Positions 8,591 through 16,170 are shown, numbered from the stretch's first letter. The stretch: DNA of 38,606 nucleotides from an uncultured Eubacteriales bacterium (GCA_900548595.1 URLB01000002.1:1-38606); one strand, 5' to 3'. The notes: a model not told the origin generated them from the sequence alone. Numbers and translations: made by a program.

Positions 8591-9463
8591 ATGAAATTTG
8601 TTATTGTTACCGGAATGTCCGGAGCGGGAAAAACAACAGTGCTTAAATTCCTTGAGGATATAGGTTTCTTTTGCGTAGATAATCTTCCACCGGCTCTTAT
8701 AACGAAGTTTTCCCAGCTTTGTTTTGAGCAGGACGGTTCGATTGATAAGGTTGCCCTCGGGATAGATATAAGAGGAGGAAAACTGTTCGGAGATCTTTTT
8801 GAGGGACTTAAAGAGTTAAAATCTGAAGGATATGACTACGAAATACTTTATCTCGACGCCTCCGATTCTACTCTTATAAAAAGATATAAAGAGACAAGAA
8901 GATCTCATCCCCTCTCCAGAGGCGGTTCATTGGAAACGGGTATAGGAAAAGAAAGAGCAATGCTTGCTGATGTAAGACAAAGAGCGACTTATATAATAGA
9001 CACAAGCAGTATTCTGACAAGGCAGCTTAAGGAACAGATAAATAAAATATTTAAAGATAACGGAGCATTTGATTCTTTAATAATTAAAGTGTGTTCATTT
9101 GGATTTAAGTATGGAATACCGATGGATTCCGATCTTGTTTTTGACGTCAGGTTTTTGCCGAACCCGTACTATATACAGGAACTTAAAGAGTTTACCGGAA
9201 ACGACATTCCCGTATCGGAATATGTTATGAAATTTGAGGAAAGCAGAATGTTTTTAGACAAACTTACGGACATGCTTGAGTTTTTGATTCCGAAATATAT
9301 AAAAGAAGGAAAAAACCAACTTGTTATATCTATAGGATGTACAGGCGGAAAGCATAGATCCGTAACGCTTGCCAACGAACTTTACAAGAGATTAAAAAAC
9401 AGCCACAGCGTTATAATAAGCCATAATGATATAGAAAAAGATTCCAAAACAAAGAGGCTGTAG
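8591..9463 (+). CDS. rapZ: RNase adapter / nucleotide-binding protein RapZ (YvcJ family)
   Basis: RapZ-family proteins are P-loop NTPases. In E. coli RapZ guides RNase E to a small RNA controlling amino-sugar synthesis, while in Bacillus YvcJ hydrolyses GTP and has a less defined role. The 290-residue protein starts with MKFVIVTGMSGAGKT (Walker A 8-15) and CVDNLPPALI. It carries YLDASDSTLIKRY and RRSHPLS in the middle and the C-terminal GCTGGKHRSV signature. The start is supported by the strong GGGGGAG just upstream. The gene placed next to it in many Firmicutes, yvcK, is absent here. Confidence 0.96.
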   Translation: MKFVIVTGMSGAGKTTVLKFLEDIGFFCVDNLPPALITKFSQLCFEQDGSIDKVALGIDIRGGKLFGDLFEGLKELKSEGYDYEILYLDASDSTLIKRYKETRRSHPLSRGGSLETGIGKERAMLADVRQRATYIIDTSSILTRQLKEQINKIFKDNGAFDSLIIKVCSFGFKYGIPMDSDLVFDVRFLPNPYYIQELKEFTGNDIPVSEYVMKFEESRMFLDKLTDMLEFLIPKYIKEGKNQLVISIGCTGGKHRSVTLANELYKRLKNSHSVIISHNDIEKDSKTKRL

Positions 9464-9509
9464 TTGTATATACATGTTTTAATAAAAATACATGTGGGAG
9501 GATAAAACT

Positions 9510-10490
9510 TTGTCATTTTCATCTAATGTAAAAAGCGAGTTATCGCACCATTTTGGTAACGCAAGACATTGTAATATCGCAGAACTTGCCGCAATATTAA
9601 ATATGTGTGGACATATCGCTTATAATAGGGACAAAATTTGTGTAAAAATACAAACCGAAAATCCTGCCGCCGCCAGAAAGTACTTTACATTGCTAAAAAA
9701 AACTTTTAATATAGACAGTGAAGTTTTGACTAGGAGAAACAGTCAGCTTAAAAAGAACATGGTCTATATGCTTTTTGTCAATAATGACGAACAGGTAAGA
9801 AAAATGCTTCAGGCTTGCGGACTTCTGTATTATATCGATGACAGGATGTATGTCGAAAGAAGAATGGACGAGCTTGTTGTAAACAGCGTATGCTGCAAAA
9901 GGGCATATATCAGAGGAGCATTCCTTGCCGGCGGTTCTATATCCGATCCGGAAAAAATGTATCATCTGGAATTTGCATGTTCGGAAGAACCTTACAGCAA
10001 AGACTTAAGAGATTTAATAAACTCTTTCGGCCTTGATTCTAAGATTGTAAAGCGTAAGGAGCATTACATAGTTTATTTAAAAGAAGGAGAGCAGATAGTT
10101 GACTTGCTCAACATTATGGAAGCGCATAAGGCTCTTATGGATTTGGAAAATATACGTATCCTAAAGGACATGCGTAACAATGTGAACCGCAAAGTTAACT
10201 GTGAAACCGCTAATCTTAATAAGACCGTCAATGCCGCTGTAAGACAAATAGAAGATATAGAACTTATACTAAAAAGAATGGATTTATCACAGCTGCCGCA
10301 GTCTCTGAGTGATATTGCCAGTTTGAGAATGGAGTTCCCCGATGCCAGCTTGAAAGAGCTTGGACAAATGCTTAACCCACCGGTGGGAAAGTCGGGAATT
10401 AACCACAGGCTGAGAAAATTGGCAGACATTGCGGATTCTTTAAGAGAGGAAATGGGTGAAGAAATTGGTACGCAGAACAATAAAGGTTAA
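9510..10490 (+). CDS. whiA: DNA-binding protein WhiA
   Basis: WhiA is a conserved Gram-positive DNA-binding protein with a LAGLIDADG homing-endonuclease-like fold and a C-terminal helix-turn-helix. It influences division and sporulation. The fold is visible around RAYIRGAFLAGGSIS, and the HTH around FPDASLKELGQML with SGINHRLRKL. I chose the TTG at 9510 over the ATG at 9492. GGAGG (9497-9501) lies 8 bases before the TTG but inside the longer frame, and the resulting MSFSSNVKSEL matches the family's usual start. This gives 326 residues. Its last 35 bases overlap the next gene. Confidence 0.95.
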   Translation: MSFSSNVKSELSHHFGNARHCNIAELAAILNMCGHIAYNRDKICVKIQTENPAAARKYFTLLKKTFNIDSEVLTRRNSQLKKNMVYMLFVNNDEQVRKMLQACGLLYYIDDRMYVERRMDELVVNSVCCKRAYIRGAFLAGGSISDPEKMYHLEFACSEEPYSKDLRDLINSFGLDSKIVKRKEHYIVYLKEGEQIVDLLNIMEAHKALMDLENIRILKDMRNNVNRKVNCETANLNKTVNAAVRQIEDIELILKRMDLSQLPQSLSDIASLRMEFPDASLKELGQMLNPPVGKSGINHRLRKLADIADSLREEMGEEIGTQNNKG

Positions 10491-10707
10491 AAATACTCTT
10501 GATACAAGACAGATCGCATATTTAGTACAGTGCGCCGGTCAGTTTAAAAGCGATATACGTATTGAGGAAGATGAAAAATTTATCAATGCCAAGAGCATTA
10601 TGGGAACAATATCATTGGCTATTAAAGAAGATGATACAATTTCAATCGTTGCCACCGGAGAAGATGAAGATAAAGCTGTTGAAGAAATCTGCAAAATTTT
10701 ATGCTGA
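10456..10707 (+). CDS. HPr-family protein lacking the phosphocarrier His (Crh-like)
   Basis: This 83-residue HPr-fold protein ends the operon. It aligns to HPr through residues 8-80: the active-site loop of HPr (GxHARPA) reads TLDTRQIA here, so Asp16 replaces the phosphocarrier histidine while the following Arg is kept. The regulatory site KSIMG is intact, with Ser47 at the HPr Ser46 position. By comparison, Bacillus Crh lacks the His (Gln there), cannot carry PTS phosphate, and works with CcpA after HprK phosphorylation; crh also follows whiA there. A regulatory rather than transport role is inferred. The start is GTG at 10456 behind GAGAGGA (10444-10450), inside the whiA end. A TTG at 10465 is an alternative. 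Confidence 0.88.
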   Translation: MKKLVRRTIKVKNTLDTRQIAYLVQCAGQFKSDIRIEEDEKFINAKSIMGTISLAIKEDDTISIVATGEDEDKAVEEICKILC

Positions 10708-10724
10708 TTAAATATTGAATTACT

Positions 10725-10750
10725 AAGGGATGAATTTCATCCCTTTTTTG
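10725..10750 (+). terminator. Intrinsic terminator of the uvrC-HPr operon
   Basis: A 9-bp stem (AAGGGATGA 10725-10733 with TCATCCCTT 10737-10745) has an ATT loop and a run of T to 10749. It lies 18 bases after the HPr-like stop. Confidence 0.92.
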
Positions 10751-10829
10751 TTTGCGATTAAAAAGCTCGCTTTTTGGCATACATAGATATATTTTGACGA
10801 AAACTTTTTTATATTTAAAATTTTGTGAA

Positions 10830-10838
10830 TGTTATAAT
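10830..10838 (+). promoter_or_regulatory. Extended -10 promoter of the M23 peptidase gene
   Basis: TG (10830-10831), one base, then TATAAT (10833-10838) form an extended -10. No good -35 is visible at the right distance. Transcription would start near 10845, so the upstream in-frame ATG at 10752 cannot be used. Confidence 0.6.
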
Positions 10839-10871
10839 GAATCTGTAAAAAAATTACAGGAGATAATGTTT

Positions 10872-12011
10872 ATGAAAGTTTTAAAAAGAGTGATTTTTAT
10901 ATTGATTGTTCCTATGATTACATTCAGTGTAAGCGGTGAGACTTTGGAGGAACTTAAAGACGAGTATAGTACGCTTATTGATAAGCAGGAGTCAAAAATG
11001 ACAATGCTTAATGAAAATTATTCTATTCAAGATGAGATAAAAAAGCAAATAGCGGATATTGATAACAGGCTTTCAGACGCTCATGTTGATATTGATAAAA
11101 TTGACAGTCAAATGATGGAAATTATAATGAAGATAGATGATGCAAAAAAGGCGTATGATGAAGCTGTGAAAAATAGGGAAGAACAATATAAAAAGGCCTC
11201 AAAAAGATTAAGACATATATACGAAAATAAAGATGAAAATTTAAGCATTGATATTATTTTCAATATTGATAATATAAGTGATTATTATATTTATAAGCAG
11301 TATGTTGCCGATATTATGGAATATGACGCAAAATTAATCAATGATTTAAAAGAGACAGAAAATGTGATGAAGAAAAAACTGGATGAAATAAAAGAAGGCG
11401 AAGAAGCCAAATCAGCACTTAAAAATTGTCGAACTGAGAAAGAGTTTGAAATGATAGTCATGTATGACGAAAGAAATAAACTTCTTGAAGAGTACAGGAG
11501 TAATGCCGATGCTATGGAAGCTGAGATTGATGAAATAAAATCGGCAAGTGAGAAGGTATATGAAATTATAACCGGTATGGAAGATAATATTGATTTTGTA
11601 AACACATATACAGGAGGAGAATTGGAGTGGCCGGTTACAGGAAGATATTATGTAAGCAGTGATTATGTAGGCAGGATAAGCCCTGTAGGAAACGGATATG
11701 AATTTCATACAGGTATAGACATACCGGCACCGGCAGGATATGAAATTTCCGCTGCGGAGGACGGAATAGTAACAACCGCAGGTTGGATAAACGGATACGG
11801 TAATACCGTAATAATAAACCATGGAGGCGGATTATCTACACTATATGGGCATAATTCTGAAATAACCGTAAACCAGGGAGATAAAATAAAAAGAGGCGAT
11901 ATAGTTGCGCTGTGCGGCTCGACGGGGTATGCTACCGGCAGTCATTGCCATTTTGAAGTCAGGATAAGTGGTGAACATACAAATCCGTGGGAATACCTTA
12001 AAAGAAAATGA
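10872..12011 (+). CDS. Secreted M23-family peptidase with N-terminal coiled coil
   Basis: This 379-residue exported protein resembles EnvC/NlpD-type murein hydrolases and their activators. Residues 1-22 form a signal peptide. Residues about 25-240 are a long, charged, heptad-like coiled coil rich in Glu, Lys, Ile and Asp. The C-terminal 120 residues are an M23 domain with a zinc-binding His and Asp in FHTGIDIP and a second His pair at HCHFEV, plus LYGHNSE. All metal ligands are present, so it may be an active endopeptidase rather than only an activator. The start is the ATG at 10872, 8 bases after AGGAGA (10858-10863). An ATG two codons upstream is too close to that site. Confidence 0.92.
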   Translation: MKVLKRVIFILIVPMITFSVSGETLEELKDEYSTLIDKQESKMTMLNENYSIQDEIKKQIADIDNRLSDAHVDIDKIDSQMMEIIMKIDDAKKAYDEAVKNREEQYKKASKRLRHIYENKDENLSIDIIFNIDNISDYYIYKQYVADIMEYDAKLINDLKETENVMKKKLDEIKEGEEAKSALKNCRTEKEFEMIVMYDERNKLLEEYRSNADAMEAEIDEIKSASEKVYEIITGMEDNIDFVNTYTGGELEWPVTGRYYVSSDYVGRISPVGNGYEFHTGIDIPAPAGYEISAAEDGIVTTAGWINGYGNTVIINHGGGLSTLYGHNSEITVNQGDKIKRGDIVALCGSTGYATGSHCHFEVRISGEHTNPWEYLKRK

Positions 12012-12141
12012 CAAACAAAAATGAATTTGAATGTTGCACAAATTTATTGAAAATAAATAATAAGTTTTTCTGATGATATTATATAAAATGATGATATAAT
12101 ACCTATGTGTTATGCAGACGGCTTTTACTTTGATATATTTA

Positions 12142-12150
12142 TGTTATAAT
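12142..12150 (+). promoter_or_regulatory. Extended -10 promoter of the alarmone synthetase gene
   Basis: TG (12142-12143), one base and TATAAT (12145-12150) form an extended -10 without a clear -35. A start of transcription near 12157 would make the ATG at 12159 almost leaderless, which supports the downstream TTG as the real start. A second TATAAT occurs at about 12095. Confidence 0.6.
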
Positions 12151-12185
12151 AGACAAAGATGATATTTATGACAGGGGTGATGATT

Positions 12186-12989
12186 TTGGATAAAGAAATA
12201 ATAAATTGGAAAGAACTGCTTTATCCATACGAACAAACGGTGGATGAACTTATGTTGAAATTTAATTACATAAGGAAAGAGTATATTCGCCTTGGTTTGT
12301 ATTCGCCTATAGAGTCTGTTGAAGGTCGAGTAAAATCTGCCTCAAGCATAATAGAAAAAGTTAGCAGAAAAGGTATACCAAGAGATAGGATAGAAGAAGA
12401 TGTCGAAGATATAGCGGGAATAAGATTGATATGTCAGTTTGTCGAAGATATACCTAAAATTATAGATATAATACGTCAGAGAGACGGACATGACATAAAA
12501 ATAGTTGAGGAAAGAGACTACATAACAAACAAAAAAGAGAGCGGATATCGCAGTTATCATGTGGTTATAAAATACGGATTGAATACGGCTTTTGGTTTTA
12601 AAGAAGTTCTTGCCGAAATACAGATAAGAACTCTTGCTATGAATTTTTGGGCTGTAACAGAGCATGAGCTTAATTATAAGTACAGCGGGAATCTCCCTGA
12701 TGATTTGAAAGCAAGACTTAAAGCCTGCTCGGAAGCTTCGTTTAACCTTGATAAAGAAATGTCTACAATTCGTGAGGAATTGATGCAGGCTGAAAAAATG
12801 AGTGAACTTAAAAGCAGTCTTGTAAATAATATACTTGAAAATATCCAAAATCTTTACTTTAAGCTGCATATGGATGAAGCGGATAATATTAACAGAAGAT
12901 TTATTAATTTATATGAAAACGGCGATATTAATGAGCTTAAGGATTTCAATGAACAGCTTAATATAATAGCCGAGATGTACAGAGTGTAA
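12186..12989 (+). CDS. Small alarmone synthetase (RelQ/YjbM-like GTP pyrophosphokinase)
   Basis: The protein should transfer pyrophosphate from ATP to GTP or GDP, making (p)ppGpp. It has only the RelA/SpoT synthetase domain: RVKSASSIIEK, then DIAGIRLICQF, SGYRSYHVVIKY, EIQIRTLAMNFWA and EHELNYK, matching the nucleotide-binding and catalytic motifs. There is no HD hydrolase or TGS/ACT region. At 267 residues it is longer than typical RelQ (about 210), with a helical C-terminal extension. I chose the TTG at 12186, with AGGGGTGA (12173-12180) just upstream. The ATG at 12159 lies at the predicted transcription start and has no ribosome site. Confidence 0.9.
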   Translation: MDKEIINWKELLYPYEQTVDELMLKFNYIRKEYIRLGLYSPIESVEGRVKSASSIIEKVSRKGIPRDRIEEDVEDIAGIRLICQFVEDIPKIIDIIRQRDGHDIKIVEERDYITNKKESGYRSYHVVIKYGLNTAFGFKEVLAEIQIRTLAMNFWAVTEHELNYKYSGNLPDDLKARLKACSEASFNLDKEMSTIREELMQAEKMSELKSSLVNNILENIQNLYFKLHMDEADNINRRFINLYENGDINELKDFNEQLNIIAEMYRV

Positions 12990-13083
12990 AGAATATTTGG
13001 GTGTTGCCTTGCTGAGATTTGTTACTATACATCAAAAATTATACAACTGTAAATATTTTCGGATTTTTTGTATCGAGACTTTT

Positions 13084-13110
13084 AAAGCTCCCCGTTTAAG
13101 GGAGCTTTTT
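13084..13110 (+). terminator. Intrinsic terminator after the alarmone synthetase
   Basis: A 9-bp stem (AAAGCTCCC 13084-13092 with GGGAGCTTT 13100-13108) has a CGTTTAA loop and ends in TT. It sits 95 bases after the stop. Nothing else is seen between 12990 and 13080. Confidence 0.8.
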
Positions 13111-13233
13111 ATAATCTTATAATGTCGCATTTCGTTTATTTCATACAAGACGGTATTATATATGAAAAAGCCGTAAAGGCACGTTGTCAATGTCATATAC
13201 TATACTGACAGTTCTGATGATTATATGCAGCAG

Positions 13234-13902
13234 TTATTCCTCAAGGGCCCTTTCCTGATAGTTGAATGTTGATTTCATAAGTTTTTCTATGTCAATAAGA
13301 TGACCGATAGTTTCTCCTGCCTTAAGCTTATCAGATACATTTGTCTCTGTTTCCATCATCTGTTTAGTTTTCTGATATACGGTTTCAAGGTCATCGTAAG
13401 GTATTACAACGATACCGTTTCCGTCTATAAGAACTACATCGTATGTATTGACCTGTATACCGCCGCAGGATATTGGTGTTTTGATTGCTCCGTATCCGCT
13501 TATCTGTCCTACATTACAGCATGTTCCTATAGAATAAATAGGGAAACCGAGTTTTCTTATTTCTTCAATATCTCTGCATGCGCCTTCCATTATGGCAGCC
13601 GATACGCCTTTGTTTATTGCCGAAAGACAAAGGTTTTCTCCCCAATATGCGGAGTTTTTATAGCCATGGCTGTCAACTACTATTATGTCTCCTTTCTGAG
13701 CGTTTTCGATAGCGTAAATTACAGCTGAAATATGTCCGCCTACAGTTCTTGCTGTAAGGGCACAGCCTGCCATACGCACTTCTTTGCTTTCGGGTCTTAT
13801 TTCAGGCGACATAGAATTTGCTCTACCCATACAGTCGCTGGCAGCGCATGTAACGGAATCGAATCTGTCGATTAATTCCTGAAACTTATTAACATATTCC
13901 AT
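13234..13902 (-). CDS. RraA-family protein (HMG/CHA aldolase-like)
   Basis: The 222-residue protein belongs to the RraA/'demethylmenaquinone methyltransferase-like' fold. Members include 4-hydroxy-4-methyl-2-oxoglutarate aldolases and RNase E inhibitors. The family pattern is present: GCALTARTV, WGENLCLSAINKG, then GACRD with the Arg and Asp that bind substrate and metal in the aldolases, and VLIDGNGIVVIP. Given the complete GENL...GACRD pattern, an aldolase or decarboxylase on a keto acid is more likely than RNase control, but the substrate is unknown. The ATG at 13900-13902 has only a weak ribosome site. A strong AAGGAGG lies 31 bases upstream but feeds an ATG in another frame. Confidence 0.85.
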   Translation of the reverse strand: MEYVNKFQELIDRFDSVTCAASDCMGRANSMSPEIRPESKEVRMAGCALTARTVGGHISAVIYAIENAQKGDIIVVDSHGYKNSAYWGENLCLSAINKGVSAAIMEGACRDIEEIRKLGFPIYSIGTCCNVGQISGYGAIKTPISCGGIQVNTYDVVLIDGNGIVVIPYDDLETVYQKTKQMMETETNVSDKLKAGETIGHLIDIEKLMKSTFNYQERALEE

Positions 13903-13925
13903 TGACGTTTCTCTGCTCTTTCCAT
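13872..13925 (-). CDS. 17-codon upstream ORF overlapping the RraA-like start
   Basis: On the minus strand AAGGAGG (13934-13940) lies 8 bases before an ATG at 13923-13925. That frame reads MERAEKRQWNMLISFRN and stops at 13872, inside the RraA-like gene, overlapping its first 10 codons in another frame. It has the best ribosome site in the area. It could be a leader peptide coupling translation, or a sign of a one-base indel. The sequence alone cannot tell which. Confidence 0.4.
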   Translation of the reverse strand: MERAEKRQWNMLISFRN

Positions 13926-13975
13926 TGATTTTTCCTCCTTTTTGATATATACTTTATCTGCTTTACTATAAAAAG

Positions 13976-14004
13976 ATTATATTATGAATAATCTATTTGT
14001 TCAA
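13976..14004 (-). promoter_or_regulatory. Promoter of the RraA-like gene with an operator-like palindrome
   Basis: Read on the minus strand, TTGAAC (14004-13999) and TATAAT (13981-13976) are 17 bases apart. Overlapping the -10 is a perfect inverted repeat: AGATTAT (13974-13980), seven bases, then ATAATCT (13988-13994). Its position suggests a repressor site, though AT-rich DNA produces such repeats by chance. Confidence 0.6.
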
Positions 14005-14090
14005 TATTTATGATAAATCTTCCTATGTACATAAATTGTATGATGACTTATATATGATTTTTATAATAAAAATGACTTGAGGTGATAAAA

Positions 14091-14789
14091 GTGGCTCTTT
14101 TTGCCATAGCCGATCTACATTTGGGAAAAGGAATTAATAAAACAATGGATTTGTTCGGAGAACCTTGGATAAACCATATGGATAAATTGATATACAATTG
14201 GAAAAATACGGTTGGCGAAAATGATACGGTTTTAGTACCGGGAGATATATGCTGGGCAAAAAAATTGGCCGAAGCTAAAACCGATTTGACAATACTTAAT
14301 GAACTGCCGGGTAAGAAAGTACTTTTGGAAGGAAATCATGATTATTGGTGGAGTTCTCAAAACAAAGTTGTCTATGCTTATCCCGATATGTTCTTTCTGA
14401 AAAATAATTTCTTTGTTTATAAAGATATAGCCGTATGCGGAACAAGAGGCTGGATTTGTCCAAACGATACAAAGTTTGATGAAAGCGACAAGAAAATATA
14501 TGAAAGAGAATGTATCAGGCTTAAACTTTCTTTGAACGCAGCCGTAAACGGAGGTTATGAAAAAAATATGATTGTAATGCTTCACTATCCTCCGATGAAC
14601 GATAAGCATGAAGAATCAGGATTTACAGACATTATAAAGGAATATAATGGGGTAAATACGGTTATATACGGCCATCTGCACGGAAGGGAAAGTATAGACG
14701 GAAGGTTTGAAGGAATGTTAAACGGGGCTGAATACAGACTGGTATCGGCGGACTATTTGAACTTTACGCCTGTTAAAATAACAGAATAG
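14091..14789 (+). CDS. Calcineurin-like metallophosphoesterase
   Basis: The 232-residue protein has the complete dinuclear metal site of the family: ADLHLG (Asp8, His10), GD at 51-52, GNHD at 81-84, a His in HYPPM, and GHLHG near the C-terminus. It is a cytoplasmic phosphoesterase; whether the substrate is a nucleotide, a protein or a phospholipid precursor cannot be read from the sequence. I chose the GTG at 14091, 5 bases after GAGGTGA (14079-14085), over a GTG three codons earlier that overlaps that site. TATAAT at 14062-14067 may be its -10. It is followed 12 bases later by a VOC-family gene. Confidence 0.9.
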   Translation: MALFAIADLHLGKGINKTMDLFGEPWINHMDKLIYNWKNTVGENDTVLVPGDICWAKKLAEAKTDLTILNELPGKKVLLEGNHDYWWSSQNKVVYAYPDMFFLKNNFFVYKDIAVCGTRGWICPNDTKFDESDKKIYERECIRLKLSLNAAVNGGYEKNMIVMLHYPPMNDKHEESGFTDIIKEYNGVNTVIYGHLHGRESIDGRFEGMLNGAEYRLVSADYLNFTPVKITE

Positions 14790-14801
14790 GGAGGAACAAA
14801 A

Positions 14802-15170
14802 ATGTTTACATTTAATCATTTTAATTTTAATGTGCTTGATCTTGAAAAAAGTATGGAATTTTATGAAAAAGCTTTGGGATTTAAAGAAGTCAGAAGAAAG
14901 GAAGCTGAAGACGGAAGCTGGATACTTGTATATCTCGGCGATGGAAAGACTGGTTTTACTCTTGAACTGACATGGCTGAGAGACAGAAAAGAAAAGTATA
15001 ATCTGGGTGAATGTGAATTTCATTTGGCTGTAGAAGCTGAAGACTATGATGCGGCTCATGAAAAGCATAAGGAACAGGGTTGTATATGCTTTGAAAATCC
15101 CGATATGGGAATATACTTTATTATTGACCCCGACGGATACTGGATTGAAATAATACCGCCTAAAAAGTAA
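14802..15170 (+). CDS. VOC-family protein, glyoxalase I-like
   Basis: This 122-residue protein is a single vicinal-oxygen-chelate unit pair. FNHFNFNVLDLEKSMEFYEKALGF is the usual first repeat. Candidate metal ligands are His6, a Glu in TLELTW, a His in EFHLAV and a Glu in YWIEIIP, the pattern of lactoylglutathione lyase (GloA). Thiol cofactors differ in Firmicutes, so the true substrate adduct is uncertain. GGGAGG lies before the ATG. It is probably co-transcribed with the phosphoesterase gene, 12 bases upstream. Confidence 0.88.
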   Translation: MFTFNHFNFNVLDLEKSMEFYEKALGFKEVRRKEAEDGSWILVYLGDGKTGFTLELTWLRDRKEKYNLGECEFHLAVEAEDYDAAHEKHKEQGCICFENPDMGIYFIIDPDGYWIEIIPPKK

Positions 15171-15331
15171 TTTCGGGAAAATGCATTATATACTCTAAAC
15201 GGAAGATAAAAGCAATATAAAATATTGGAGCTGTTATTTTTTGTGTAGACGGCGGCATTAAAAAAACAAAAGAGTATTCTGTAAAAATATTTAAGCCGAT
15301 TTTTTGTAAAATACGAAGGGGACGATTTTAC

Positions 15332-15387
15332 ATGCAACATACGCCGCACAAAAGAAAAAATTCAAAAAATATCAGAAAAAAAGAATG
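15332..15387 (+). CDS. Out-of-frame basic N-terminus of the sortase gene (probable frameshift partner)
   Basis: An ATG at 15332 has a good ribosome site (GAAGGGGA 15315-15322) and encodes a basic stretch MQHTPHKRKNSKNIRKK. It then reaches a run of seven A at 15376-15382. In its own frame it continues as nonsense and stops about 15 codons later. A -1 shift or one extra A on that run joins it in frame to the sortase as ...IRKKRMFNRIL. A basic cytoplasmic tail before the membrane anchor is what class B sortases normally have. Confidence 0.55.
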
Positions 15388-16140
15388 TTTAACCGTATAC
15401 TTACAGTATTGCTGCTTTTGTTTTTATTAATATTTGTTTTTTCATCAACAATGGCAGTAAAGGAATGGCTGCAAGGAAAAAGAGAACAGGAAACTTTTGA
15501 AAAACTTTCGTCAACAATAATAGACGAGGAAAATAAAACAACCGATGTTTTGCCCGGACAGGATGAAGAATATACGGCTTATACTGATTTATATGAAAAA
15601 AACAATGATTTTGCGGCATGGATTACAATACCGAATACGAATATAGATTACCCCGTTATGCTGACGCCAAATGAACCAGAGTATTATTTGTACCGTTCGT
15701 TTGACAAAACAGAGTCGTCCAGCGGAACTCCGTTTATCGGAGAGGGCGGAGACATTAACAGCGATGTTTTTATTATTTACGGTCATAATATGAAAAACGA
15801 CACAATGTTCGGAACTTTGGATTTTTATGCAAAAGAGGAGTTCTTTCATAAAACGCCGGTTTTTACTTTAAATACAGTTAATGAAAAAAGAAAATATAAA
15901 GTGTTTGCGGCTGTTGAAACAAGAGTGTTGTATCAGAATGAGGAGGGTTTCAGATATTACGAACAGCCAGGGGAACTGTCTGAAAAAGAATTTGTCGATT
16001 TAGCAGGATGGCTTAGTGAAAACTCTTTATATGATACCGGAATTACACCCATATACGGAGAGCGGATTTTAATATTATCGACATGCAGTTATAATACGCA
16101 GAACGGAAGATTTATTGTAGCAGCAAGGCTGGCTGAGTGA
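15385..16140 (+). CDS. Class B sortase (N-terminus probably split by a frameshift)
   Basis: Sortases are membrane-anchored transpeptidases that attach proteins to peptidoglycan or to pilins. The 251-residue frame starts with a membrane segment (about 4-22) and has AAWITIPNTNIDYPVM, His134 in IYGHNM, Cys234 in LSTCSYNTQNGR and Arg242: the full catalytic triad. The intervening region, with an added helix between strands, fits class B. The ATG at 15385 has no ribosome site, only A-rich sequence. The good site belongs to an ATG at 15332 one frame away, and an A7 run joins them. The full protein would be about 269 residues. No substrate with a sorting motif is encoded next to it. Confidence 0.9.
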   Translation: MFNRILTVLLLLFLLIFVFSSTMAVKEWLQGKREQETFEKLSSTIIDEENKTTDVLPGQDEEYTAYTDLYEKNNDFAAWITIPNTNIDYPVMLTPNEPEYYLYRSFDKTESSSGTPFIGEGGDINSDVFIIYGHNMKNDTMFGTLDFYAKEEFFHKTPVFTLNTVNEKRKYKVFAAVETRVLYQNEEGFRYYEQPGELSEKEFVDLAGWLSENSLYDTGITPIYGERILILSTCSYNTQNGRFIVAARLAE

Positions 16141-16170
16141 TAAGTGAAAAAGCCGAATAGAATATATAAA

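Noticed and set aside
10752..10871. N-terminal extension of the M23 peptidase
   Set aside because: It starts before the promoter -10 and hides the signal peptide; the ribosome site supports the ATG at 10872.
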